In this document: in pieces, positions 7,596-14,857 of the stretch
How positions within the stretch are numbered: the first letter of the stretch is position 1
Layout: each line of letters begins with the position of its first letter
DNA from: RGIG3009 sp045648765
GTDB taxonomy: Bacteria; Bacillota; Clostridia; Oscillospirales; Acutalibacteraceae
Length of the DNA: 25,801 bases
Direction of reading: 5' to 3'
NCBI GenBank assembly: GCA_045648765.1
Contig: JAZROQ010000007.1
Location: 1-25,801, forward strand
Position numbers and translations under genes: made by a program
The notes under the pieces: model-generated
The model's input: the letters and a program-made list of their open reading frames with translations, nothing else
What the model was told of the DNA's origin: nothing
The model's database searches: none

Positions 7596-8060
7596 TTATT
7601 TTGGTTCCTTTGGCATAAGCGGCAGACAAAACGCACCGCCACGTTCGGATGAAATATCCCCTGCAACGATACGGTCGCGATATACATACACATGCGCTGT
7701 AGCCGCTTCGGCGGCGTTGAGAACAGAATACGTATACAGCCGCACACGCTTGCCGTAATATGGTTCTAATGACATGTTGGCTTTTTGTTGTACGGTTTCG
7801 TATTGCAGCAACGTTTTGTCTGCTTCGTCGGGCAAACAAATTTCTTGGACCTCTTCCGTTTCCCCTACTTCGTATCCCAAGCTTTTTAAAAACGCCACTC
7901 GTTGTTCGGTTGTTTGGGCTTTTTTAACCGAAGCGGAAACCGAAACCTGCTCCATGGAAGGAGCGGCAATCACTGCCACTGCTGCAAACACTGCCACCAA
8001 CAAAAAAACTGCCACCGATAACACTTGACGACGTCCGGCTTTTACCGATAATACAAACAT
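7596..8060 (-). CDS. DUF4830-domain membrane-anchored protein
   Basis: 154 aa. The ATG at 8060 is chosen because AAAGGAG lies 8 bases upstream; the GTG at 8069 sits directly beside it. A short basic N terminus (KAGRRQ) and one hydrophobic helix (about 12-32) suggest a membrane anchor or uncleaved signal. The outer part has the pattern I recognise from DUF4830 in Firmicutes: FLKSLGYEV, EICLPDEAD, YYGKRVRLYTYSVLN, and VYVYRDRIVAGDISS near the end. The function of this family is unknown. The gene starts 49 bases after the M24 peptidase gene and ends 19 bases before rsuA. Its ribosome binding site and start codon lie in a perfect inverted repeat, listed separately. Confidence 0.85.
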   Translation of the reverse strand: MFVLSVKAGRRQVLSVAVFLLVAVFAAVAVIAAPSMEQVSVSASVKKAQTTEQRVAFLKSLGYEVGETEEVQEICLPDEADKTLLQYETVQQKANMSLEPYYGKRVRLYTYSVLNAAEAATAHVYVYRDRIVAGDISSERGGAFCLPLMPKEPK

Positions 8061-8088
8061 AGCACACACTCCTTTATGTGCTATGTTT
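8055..8088 (-). promoter_or_regulatory. Perfect 12-bp inverted repeat enclosing the DUF4830 ribosome binding site and start codon
   Basis: Read on the minus strand, AAACATAGCACA (8077-8088), a 10-base loop containing AAAGGAG, then TGTGCTATGTTT (8055-8066). The loop holds the Shine-Dalgarno sequence and the ATG start is in the 3' arm, so folding in mRNA would lock up the start codon. At DNA level it is an equally good dyad operator. No T run follows, so it is not a standard terminator. Confidence 0.7.
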
Positions 8089-8109
8089 ATTCGGTGATTC
8101 CCAAAAATA

Positions 8110-9180
8110 TTATAGGCAAATCAATTCTTTTGGACAAGAGGTTAAGTTGCGGCACCCATCTGCCGTAATCCACACCATATCCTCAATTCTGACGCCAAAT
8201 TGTTGTTCGATATAAATGCCGGGTTCCACGGTAACAACGTTGCCTGTGACCAGCGTTTTTTGGGATGCGCACGGCGACAAAGTGGGTTGTTCGTGAATTT
8301 GAACCCCAACACCGTGACCGGTAGCATGACCAAAGTATTGCCCGTAACCGGCGGCGGTAATCACGTCGCGTGCGGCAGCATCGGCATCGCGGCAAGAAAG
8401 GCCCTGACGCAGTTGTGCGAGTGCAGCTTTTTGTGCTTCAAGCACGGTGTCATAAACAATTTTTTGTTTTTCACTAACGCTACCCAATGCGATGGTGCGC
8501 GTCATATCGGAACAATAACCATCTACCACCGCGCCAAAGTCCATGGTGATAAAATCCCCTTTTTCTACTGCTTTATCCGTGGGGATACCGTGCGGTAACG
8601 AAGTGTTTTTCCCCGACACGACAATGAAATCAAACGCTGTCCGCTCGGCGCCGAGTTTTCGCACATAAAATTCCAGCTCCAAAGCGATTTCACGTTCGGT
8701 CATTCCCGCTCGGATGTAAGAAAGAATGTGTGAAAAGCCTTGCTCGCACAAAGCTTGTGCTTGTAAAATGCTTTTTACCTCTTGTTCACTTTTGACGGCG
8801 CGCTGTTCGCAAAGCCACGTATCCAACGTGTCACTTGCCTCCCATTCCACCGTCGGCAACTGTTGCTGAAAGCGTGTTAACTGAAAAGCGGTAGTGTAGT
8901 CCGCTTCCAAAAAAACACGGTTGATGGCATGCCTGGTTGCCAACTCTTTGATCGAATCCGAAAGAGTGGTGATTTGCAAGCAAGTAACGCCTTTTAAGGT
9001 GGTTTTTGCTGTTTCGATATAGCGGAAGTCTGTTAAAAAATAAACTTCTTTTTGGGTTAAAAACAACCAACTATCCCCCGAAGGGAAACCCACCAAATAC
9101 CGCAAATGATGTGGTGCGGCTATTAACGCTGCTTCGTCATCGGACAAACGCGCACATAACAGACTGCTTTTTTCGTTCAT
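8110..9180 (-). CDS. M24-family Xaa-Pro aminopeptidase/dipeptidase
   Basis: 356 aa, starting at ATG MNEKSS with AAAGG 9 bases upstream; an in-frame ATG at 9189 is too close to that site. The N-terminal creatinase-like domain covers about 1-130, and the C-terminal pita-bread catalytic domain about 135-350. All five metal ligands are visible: Asp214 (MDFGA), Asp225 (SDMTRT), His289 (ATGHGVG), Glu319 (VEPGIY) and Glu333 (RIED). It would remove N-terminal residues preceding proline in the cytoplasm; the size fits the short Bacillus YqhT type. The ribosome binding site overlaps the stop codon of nfo. Confidence 0.92.
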   Translation of the reverse strand: MNEKSSLLCARLSDDEAALIAAPHHLRYLVGFPSGDSWLFLTQKEVYFLTDFRYIETAKTTLKGVTCLQITTLSDSIKELATRHAINRVFLEADYTTAFQLTRFQQQLPTVEWEASDTLDTWLCEQRAVKSEQEVKSILQAQALCEQGFSHILSYIRAGMTEREIALELEFYVRKLGAERTAFDFIVVSGKNTSLPHGIPTDKAVEKGDFITMDFGAVVDGYCSDMTRTIALGSVSEKQKIVYDTVLEAQKAALAQLRQGLSCRDADAAARDVITAAGYGQYFGHATGHGVGVQIHEQPTLSPCASQKTLVTGNVVTVEPGIYIEQQFGVRIEDMVWITADGCRNLTSCPKELICL

Positions 9181-9185
9181 ACTCT

Positions 9186-10031
9186 TCATCCTTTGTATAG
9201 CACGGATAAGGTGCGCGCATCTTCGGCTTGTGTGCCATCCGATTCGCAAATAAATGTGGGTGACAACTTTCTTTCTCGTATAAGTTTCATCAAAGGTGTC
9301 GGGTCGGGACCAAACACCGTATCTTCAAACGTCAAATGACGTTTTTCACCGCCTTTGGTGTACTCAATCTTTGAAAAATGAGCATGGAAATTTGAACCGC
9401 GTTCTTCGCCTAATTCGTTGTGCAAACGATCAAGCAATTTAGCAAAAGCTTCGGCGGAATTTAGCCCACCCAGCGTGCGACTGTTAAGATGCCCAAAATC
9501 AACACACGGTAAAAAACGCTCGTCAATGTGACAAAACGTAAGCACCTCGTCCAAATCGCCAAGCTGGTTGATTTTTCCCATGGTTTCGGGGCAAATGCGC
9601 ACGTTCGACAAGCCTTCTGCATCCAGTGCTTCTTGCGCACGACGAAGTGTGTGCGAAGCAAGGACAGTAGCCTCCGGACGCGACAAACCACCCAATCCGC
9701 CGGGGTGCACCACAATGCGTGTACCACCCATTTGTGTAACGGCACGGGCGCTTTCCAAAATGTAGCGAATGGAATTGTCCCTTTTTTCTTCTTCGGCAGC
9801 GGCAAGTGAAATAAAGTACGGAGCGTGTAAAGAAATGGAAATATCACACAGCGCTGCGGCTTCACCTAAAGCTATTGCCGATTCGGCCGACACTCTCACA
9901 CCGCGACCGCATTGGTATTCGTAGGCAGTCAGACCTTGCTCTTTCAACCATTGGGGAGCTTGCAAGGTGCTTTTGTAGCCTGCATCATAAAACGAGTTAC
10001 TGTTACCCGCAGGTCCAAAACGTGCATCCAT
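9186..10031 (-). CDS. nfo: Endonuclease IV-like TIM-barrel protein (Nfo family, divergent)
   Basis: 281 aa. ATG 10031 is chosen because AGGAG is 8 bases upstream; the ATG at 10037 is only 2 bases from it. The family cuts DNA at abasic sites using three zinc ions. Most ligands are in place: His69 (SLHAPY), His109 (VVHPGG), Glu149 (CPET), Asp178 and His181 (VDFGHLNSR), His216 (FHAHFSK) and Glu263 (ICES). The Asp-x-His pair that completes the third metal site in E. coli Nfo is instead in GGEKRHLTF (Glu229 to His232), so the Asp is not kept. It may belong to a subfamily with altered metal binding or substrate. It starts 2 bases after yqeG ends. Confidence 0.82.
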   Translation of the reverse strand: MDARFGPAGNSNSFYDAGYKSTLQAPQWLKEQGLTAYEYQCGRGVRVSAESAIALGEAAALCDISISLHAPYFISLAAAEEEKRDNSIRYILESARAVTQMGGTRIVVHPGGLGGLSRPEATVLASHTLRRAQEALDAEGLSNVRICPETMGKINQLGDLDEVLTFCHIDERFLPCVDFGHLNSRTLGGLNSAEAFAKLLDRLHNELGEERGSNFHAHFSKIEYTKGGEKRHLTFEDTVFGPDPTPLMKLIRERKLSPTFICESDGTQAEDARTLSVLYKG

Positions 10032-10033
10032 GT

Positions 10034-10528
10034 TCATTGCTCCTTTCTTTTTTTATAAAGTTTGCGTTCCCATTTGCGACGCAATGCCAAAAACGGCTTG
10101 CCTGTTTCCGGAGCAATCGGTTGCAACTGAACACACGTGATGCCACACAAATTGGCACCCAAAATATCGGTAAACACTTGGTCGCCAATGGCGGCGCATT
10201 CTTTTTTGGGCAAATGCAATCGACGAATCCCTCGCAAAAAGCCAAATGGCAACGGTTTGCACGACAAAGACGTGTGTTTTAACCCAATTTTATTGGCAAA
10301 CGGTGCCACACGCCATTCCCACGAGTTGGAAACCACTGTCAACGCGATACCCGCTTGTTTCATATTTTCTAACCACTGCTTTACATCTTCCGACAGTTCT
10401 TGACTGCCGTGAGTTGTAAGCGTGTTATCAACATCCAGCAAAAGACCGCGAACACCCCATTGTTGCAGATCTTCCAACGTGATATCGGTGATACGGTTTT
10501 TGTAAACGGTAGGATAAAATAACGACAT
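10034..10528 (-). CDS. yqeG: YqeG-family HAD-IIIA phosphatase
   Basis: 164 aa, starting at MSLFYPTVYK with AAGGA about 9 bases upstream; an upstream extension to 10564 runs through the rpsU terminator and is rejected. HAD motif I is LLLDVDNTLT (Asp32, Asp34), motif II VVSNS, the motif III Lys is in CKPLPFGF, and motif IV is AIGDQVFTD. YqeG is widespread in Firmicutes, often near aroE-yqeH-yhbY ribosome-assembly genes; its substrate is not established beyond predicted phosphatase activity. It is first in a five-gene cluster whose only upstream space is taken by the rpsU terminator. Confidence 0.92.
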   Translation of the reverse strand: MSLFYPTVYKNRITDITLEDLQQWGVRGLLLDVDNTLTTHGSQELSEDVKQWLENMKQAGIALTVVSNSWEWRVAPFANKIGLKHTSLSCKPLPFGFLRGIRRLHLPKKECAAIGDQVFTDILGANLCGITCVQLQPIAPETGKPFLALRRKWERKLYKKRKEQ

Positions 10529-10551
10529 AACGTATTCCTTCCTCAGTAAAG

Positions 10552-10578
10552 AAAAAACGGGCAAAAATTGCCCGTTTT
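10552..10578 (-). terminator. Rho-independent terminator after rpsU
   Basis: An 11-bp stem (AAAACGGGCAA with TTGCCCGTTTT), a 3-base loop, and six T on the minus strand (10552-10557). It starts 8 bases after the rpsU stop and ends about 24 bases before the yqeG start. Confidence 0.93.
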
Positions 10579-10586
10579 CTTTTGAA

Positions 10587-10763
10587 TCATTTGAACTTTC
10601 TTTTACGAGCAGCCTCGGACTTTTTCTTGCGTCTTACGGACGGCTTTTCGTAATGCTCTCTTTTCCGTACCTCGGCAAGGACACCGGAACGTGCGCAGGA
10701 TTTCTTCCAACGACGCAGGGCACTGTCCAAGGATTCATTCTCTTTTACTTTGACCTCTGACAT
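10587..10763 (-). CDS. rpsU: 30S ribosomal protein S21
   Basis: 58 aa, read directly from the minus strand: ATG at 10763, TGA at 10587-10589, with a very strong GGAGGGAGGG ribosome binding site. The protein begins MSEVKVKENESLDSALRRWK and ends in the basic tail RRKKKSEAARKRKFK, the S21 pattern, with the conserved ALRRWKKSCARSGVL helix and RKREHYEKPSVRR. S21 is a late-assembling small-subunit protein near the anti-Shine-Dalgarno region of 16S rRNA. It has its own strong promoter and terminator, so it is mainly monocistronic. Confidence 0.97.
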   Translation of the reverse strand: MSEVKVKENESLDSALRRWKKSCARSGVLAEVRKREHYEKPSVRRKKKSEAARKRKFK

Positions 10764-10825
10764 TCTTATTCCCTCCCTCCGCTGATTAGCAGGGGTTATT
10801 ATCCATATCTAAACGATACCAATTA

Positions 10826-10854
10826 AGTATACAACATAAAAATATCTTCGTCAA
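10826..10854 (-). promoter_or_regulatory. Strong sigma-A promoter of rpsU
   Basis: On the minus strand, -35 TTGACG (10849-10854) and -10 TATACT (10826-10831) are separated by 17 bases, near consensus. The leader to the ATG would be about 56 bases. It lies in the 117-base gap after leuS, where no clear leuS terminator is seen. Confidence 0.85.
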
Positions 10855-10880
10855 GAGTTTTTATAAAAATATTTCTTGCG

Positions 10881-13292
10881 TTACTTAACCACAATGTTAA
10901 CCAGTTTTTGCGGAATATACAATTCCTTAACAATTTGTTTGCCGACAAGTTCAGGGGCAACACGGTCGTTTTCTTTAGCTGCTGCCAACACATCGGCTGC
11001 CGCATCTTCCACGCCTACCGTGATGCGAGCGCGAATCTTGCCATTGACTTGCACCGCAATTTCCACGCTGCTTTCCACGCATTTTGCGGGATCAAAAGTC
11101 GGCCACGGATGATACGCAAGTTCTTCACTGTTGCCGATGTATTCCCACAATTCCTCCGTAAGATGCGGGGCAAACGGATTGAGCAATTGCAGCAGCACGG
11201 CATATTCCCCACGAGTAACGCCATTGTTTGCAAAATCGTTCATGAGCGCCATCATAGCGGCAATAGCGGTATTGAATTTTAGGTTTTCAATGTCTTCGCT
11301 CACCTTACGAATGGTTTTGTGGATGGAGAGTTCCATCGAGGGGCGAATTTCGTCGCTGTCTTGGACGCTATCTGCCATCATCCATACACGCTCCAAGAAA
11401 CGACCTGCACCACGGATGCTGGCGCTTGACCACGGTGCCGCTTTTTCGAAGTCGCCAATGAACATTTCGTACACACGCAAGGTGTCGGCGCCAAATTCGT
11501 TAACGATATCATCGGGATTGACGACATTGCCGCGGGATTTGGACATTTTTTCGCCGTTTTCACCCAAAATCATGCCGTGGCTGGTACGTTTGGCATACGG
11601 TTCGGCAGTGGGAACCACGCCGATATCGTACAAGAATTTGTGCCAGAAACGGCTGTACAACAAGTGCAACGTGGTATGTTCCATGCCGCCGTTATACCAG
11701 TTAACAGGGGTCCAATACGAAAGTGCTTCTTTGGAAGCCAAAGCTTTGTCGTTGTGCGGGTCGCAATAGCGCAAGAAATACCACGAAGAACCCGCCCATT
11801 GCGGCATGGTATCGGTTTCGCGCTTGGCAGGAGCGCCGCATTTGGGACACGTGGTGTTTACCCATTCGTCAATGGCCGCCAAGGGGGATTCCCCGTTGTC
11901 GGTCGGTTCGTAGCTATCCACTTTGGGTAAACGAATCGGCAACTGCTCTTCCGGCACGGCAACTTGACCGCAGTGCGGGCAATGAACGATCGGAATCGGT
12001 TCGCCCCAATAGCGTTGACGCGAAAACACCCAGTCACGCAATTTGTAGTTAACTTTGGTTTGACCGATACCGTTTTTCTCTAAATGCTCGATAACAGCTA
12101 CTTTGGCTTCTTCTACGGTTTTGCCGTTTAAGAAACCGGAATTTACCAAAATGCCGGTAGCGCAATCGGTGAAAGCTTCTTTTTCGACGTCGCCGCCTTT
12201 GACAACTTCCACGATGGGCAAGTTGAATTTTTTAGCAAATTCCCAGTCGCGCGTGTCGTGTGCGGGAACCGCCATAATCGCGCCGGTACCATAGGAAACC
12301 AACACATAGTCGGAAATGAAAATCGGAATATTTTCGCCGGTCAAGGGATTAATAGCAGTGACACCGTCCAAGCATACGCCGCTTTTATCTTTGGCAACTT
12401 CGGTACGTTCGAAATCGGATTTTCGAGAAGCGGCTTCTTGGTAAGCACGCACGTCTTCTACGTTTTTGAGAAGCCCGTTTTGCGCCCATTTTTCAATCAA
12501 TTCGTGTTCGGGCGAAACGACCATGTATGTAGCACCAAACAACGTATCGGGACGAGTGGTGTAAACCACAATCGGTTCACCGGCGGTGGTTTGGAACGTC
12601 ACTTCCGCACCGGTGGAACGACCAATCCAGTTGATTTGTTGGGCACGAACACGTTCGGGATAATCCACCAAAGACAAATCGTCAATAAGACGTTGTGCAT
12701 ACGCGGTGATTTTGAGCATCCATTGGCTTTTTACTTTGCGCACCACTTCGCCGCCGCAACGTTCACACACGCCACCGACAACTTCTTCGTTGGCAAGAAC
12801 GCATTTGCACGAAGTGCACCAGTTAACAGCCATTTCTTTTTTGTATGCCAAGCCGTTTTTGAACAGTTGCAAGAAAATCCATTGTGTCCACTTGTAGTAG
12901 GCGGGATCGGTGGTGTTAATTTCACGCGTCCAGTCGAACGACAAACCCAAACCTTGCAACTGCGATTTAAAACGTGCTACGTTATTTTCGGTCACGATTT
13001 CGGGATGAATGTGGTTTTTGATAGCGTAGTTTTCGGTCGGTAGACCAAAGGCGTCCCAACCCATCGGGTACAACACGTTATAGCCTTGCATACGGCGTTT
13101 ACGCGAAACAACGTCCAAGGCGGTATACGAGCGGGGGTGACCCACGTGCAAACCTTGGCCCGAAGGATACGGGAATTCTACCAGCGCAAAATACGCCGGT
13201 TTTTCGGTGCTGTCAGATGCGGCAAACGTGTTTTCGGTTTCCCATTTGGTTTGCCATTTCTTTTCGATTTCTGCGTGGTTATACTGTTTCAT
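10881..13292 (-). CDS. leuS: Leucyl-tRNA synthetase
   Basis: 803 aa, ATG start, GGAGGA about 9 bases upstream, 2 bases after rsfS ends. The class I HIGH motif is HVGH (within FPYPSGQGLHVGHPRSYT), and KMSKSRGNVV is near residue 570. The CP1 editing domain is present, with TTRPDTLFGATY and the MAVPAHDTRDWEFA motif. Cysteine clusters (CTSCKC...CERCGG; HCPHCG; CPKCGAPAK) mark zinc-binding inserts. It charges tRNA-Leu and edits mischarged products. It is the last gene of the 13-gene cluster; following rsfS with leuS is common in Clostridia. Confidence 0.98.
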   Translation of the reverse strand: MKQYNHAEIEKKWQTKWETENTFAASDSTEKPAYFALVEFPYPSGQGLHVGHPRSYTALDVVSRKRRMQGYNVLYPMGWDAFGLPTENYAIKNHIHPEIVTENNVARFKSQLQGLGLSFDWTREINTTDPAYYKWTQWIFLQLFKNGLAYKKEMAVNWCTSCKCVLANEEVVGGVCERCGGEVVRKVKSQWMLKITAYAQRLIDDLSLVDYPERVRAQQINWIGRSTGAEVTFQTTAGEPIVVYTTRPDTLFGATYMVVSPEHELIEKWAQNGLLKNVEDVRAYQEAASRKSDFERTEVAKDKSGVCLDGVTAINPLTGENIPIFISDYVLVSYGTGAIMAVPAHDTRDWEFAKKFNLPIVEVVKGGDVEKEAFTDCATGILVNSGFLNGKTVEEAKVAVIEHLEKNGIGQTKVNYKLRDWVFSRQRYWGEPIPIVHCPHCGQVAVPEEQLPIRLPKVDSYEPTDNGESPLAAIDEWVNTTCPKCGAPAKRETDTMPQWAGSSWYFLRYCDPHNDKALASKEALSYWTPVNWYNGGMEHTTLHLLYSRFWHKFLYDIGVVPTAEPYAKRTSHGMILGENGEKMSKSRGNVVNPDDIVNEFGADTLRVYEMFIGDFEKAAPWSSASIRGAGRFLERVWMMADSVQDSDEIRPSMELSIHKTIRKVSEDIENLKFNTAIAAMMALMNDFANNGVTRGEYAVLLQLLNPFAPHLTEELWEYIGNSEELAYHPWPTFDPAKCVESSVEIAVQVNGKIRARITVGVEDAAADVLAAAKENDRVAPELVGKQIVKELYIPQKLVNIVVK

Positions 13293-13294
13293 GC

Positions 13295-13672
13295 TTATTC
13301 ATCCTCCAAAAAACTTGCCGTAGATACCGTTTCGGCATCTTGCCACAAGCGTTCCAAATCATAAAAACGGCGGGTATCTTCTGAAAATACGTGAATAACA
13401 ACAGAGTCGTAATCCAAAACGGTCCAGACAGAAGTTTGATACCCTTCGGTACGTGACGGCTTAAAATCGCGTTTGGACAAATCGGTATCCAAATAATCTA
13501 CCAGTGCGCGAACGTGCGTGGTGCTGTTACCGGTAGCCAAAATAAAATAATCGGCAAGTGAGGTGATGTCACTGACTTTCAGCACGTGAACATCCTCTGC
13601 TTTGTGTTCATCCAACGACTGCACTGCCGCTTTGACCAAGTTGAGTATTTGTTCGTTGTTTGATTGTGTCAT
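13295..13672 (-). CDS. rsfS: Ribosomal silencing factor RsfS
   Basis: 125 aa, ATG start; the nearest GGAGG is about 13 bases upstream, inside the end of the LCP gene, so coupling to that gene is likely. The family core is clear: DVHVLKVSDITSLADYFILATGNS, then EGYQTSVWTVLDYDSVVIHVF and RFYDLERLW. RsfS binds ribosomal protein L14 and blocks subunit joining when nutrients are scarce. It lies between the LCP gene and leuS, with gaps of 8 and 2 bases. Confidence 0.96.
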   Translation of the reverse strand: MTQSNNEQILNLVKAAVQSLDEHKAEDVHVLKVSDITSLADYFILATGNSTTHVRALVDYLDTDLSKRDFKPSRTEGYQTSVWTVLDYDSVVIHVFSEDTRRFYDLERLWQDAETVSTASFLEDE

Positions 13673-13680
13673 GGGGTAGA

Positions 13681-14856
13681 TTATTCCTCCGCTCCCTTTG
13701 TGATAACATTTTGTTCAACAGCCATTTCGGACAGTTTTTGCAAATATACATTGGATTGACCGCCGGTTGCCAGTTCCGTGATTTGCACATCGGCATCGGT
13801 AATGGCTTCGTCGTACGGATTAAAATACGTGTTCAGCGTAGTAAGCAGTTGCGCACGGTGTACACTGTAATACGAATCGGAATTAAACGACGTTACTTCA
13901 CCCGGCAACAATTGCGTTGTCATGTTGTCGAGCGTCACTTTGCGCCAACTTTGCACAATAGACAACATGTCATCCTTGGAAGTACGCGTACGAATCGGCG
14001 TAGATCCGCCCATCAGCGGTAACAACGAATCTTCGGTAAGTTGTTCATCGGTTTGTGCACACAAGCGTTGGAACAACGCCAAGAACACACGGCGTTGTTT
14101 GACAATGCGGGAAACATCGCCCTGCACGCCCTTTCCTTTTTGGGTGATATATGCCAAAGCGGCGGTACCATCCAAAGTGCGAACACCTTTGCCGTAAGTC
14201 GTTTCACCAAGCGTTAAAGAGGCATCCAGCTGAACGTCCACACCGCCAAGCAAATCGACAAGTTTGATAAACGTGTTTTGCGGGAACATGAAATAGCCGT
14301 CCACCGGCAAAGAATATTGTTCGTTAAAAATTGCAATCACGTTATACGATGCCGAACCCGCTTTTTGCGTTATGGTGTGGCCGGCAGCTTTGTGTTCTTC
14401 GATTTCAGCTTTATAAATACGTTTGCCTTCAAAATCACACCAATCGAGCGGTGCGGGTTTCCCCCAAACATAACCTGCTTTTTTGGTTGCCCACAACTCG
14501 TTATCGCCCAAATAAGTATCTTGCGGAACTTCCAACACGTTAATGGTCTTCTTTTTCTTATCGTGACACAAAAGCATTAAACTTTCGGTGGGCGATGTTT
14601 CTTCTTCGCCAAGCAACCCTACCACATAATACGCCACTTTGTTTTGCAAAGCAGTGGGCGTGGTATCGTATGCATTTACCGTGGATTCGGCATTATCTTT
14701 TTTACCGGAGGTTTGGGTAAGCGCTCGAGCCGTGACAAAAATAAACACCAATAATAACACGCAAAAAACAACCAACGAAATCATCAACACACGACGTCCT
14801 TGGTCACTTTTTTTGCGAGTAGGTTGTTTTTTCTTGTTACGAGTATCCTTTGCCAT
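13681..14856 (-). CDS. LytR-CpsA-Psr (LCP) family protein with degenerate active site
   Basis: 391 aa, ATG start with AAGGAGG upstream. A basic, Lys-rich cytoplasmic N terminus (1-22) is followed by a membrane helix (about 23-46) and an extracellular LCP domain (about 72-262), recognised from YYVVGLLG, LVDLLGGVDVQL, GVRTLDGTAALAY and the RxxxQxxVFLAL helix. LCP enzymes transfer polymers from undecaprenyl pyrophosphate to the cell wall. Here most residues that hold the pyrophosphate and metal are replaced: RxDT is PTES (89-92), PRDT is PQDT (Gln112), AYxRxR is AYITQK, and RxxRQ is RIVKQ (Lys253). A C-terminal extension of about 130 residues follows. Transferase activity is doubtful; binding or a structural role is possible. 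The position between nadD-yqeK and rsfS matches many clostridial genomes. Confidence 0.88.
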   Translation of the reverse strand: MAKDTRNKKKQPTRKKSDQGRRVLMISLVVFCVLLLVFIFVTARALTQTSGKKDNAESTVNAYDTTPTALQNKVAYYVVGLLGEEETSPTESLMLLCHDKKKKTINVLEVPQDTYLGDNELWATKKAGYVWGKPAPLDWCDFEGKRIYKAEIEEHKAAGHTITQKAGSASYNVIAIFNEQYSLPVDGYFMFPQNTFIKLVDLLGGVDVQLDASLTLGETTYGKGVRTLDGTAALAYITQKGKGVQGDVSRIVKQRRVFLALFQRLCAQTDEQLTEDSLLPLMGGSTPIRTRTSKDDMLSIVQSWRKVTLDNMTTQLLPGEVTSFNSDSYYSVHRAQLLTTLNTYFNPYDEAITDADVQITELATGGQSNVYLQKLSEMAVEQNVITKGAEE

Positions 14857-14857
14857 G

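Noticed and set aside
7577..7747. N-terminal extension of rsuA
   Set aside because: It overlaps the DUF4830 gene, and the S4 domain starts at the ATG at 7576 with its own ribosome binding site.
10790..10880. Possible terminator between leuS and rpsU
   Set aside because: Only AT-rich short symmetry (TTTTTATAAAAA) is present, without a GC stem; the region is better explained by the rpsU promoter.
12258..13043. Long plus-strand open frame of 261 codons, and similar ones at 3469-4164 and 17168-17929
   Set aside because: They lie wholly opposite leuS, ftsE/ftsX and ftsY/smc, have no convincing ribosome binding site and no recognisable protein motif; they are antisense shadows.
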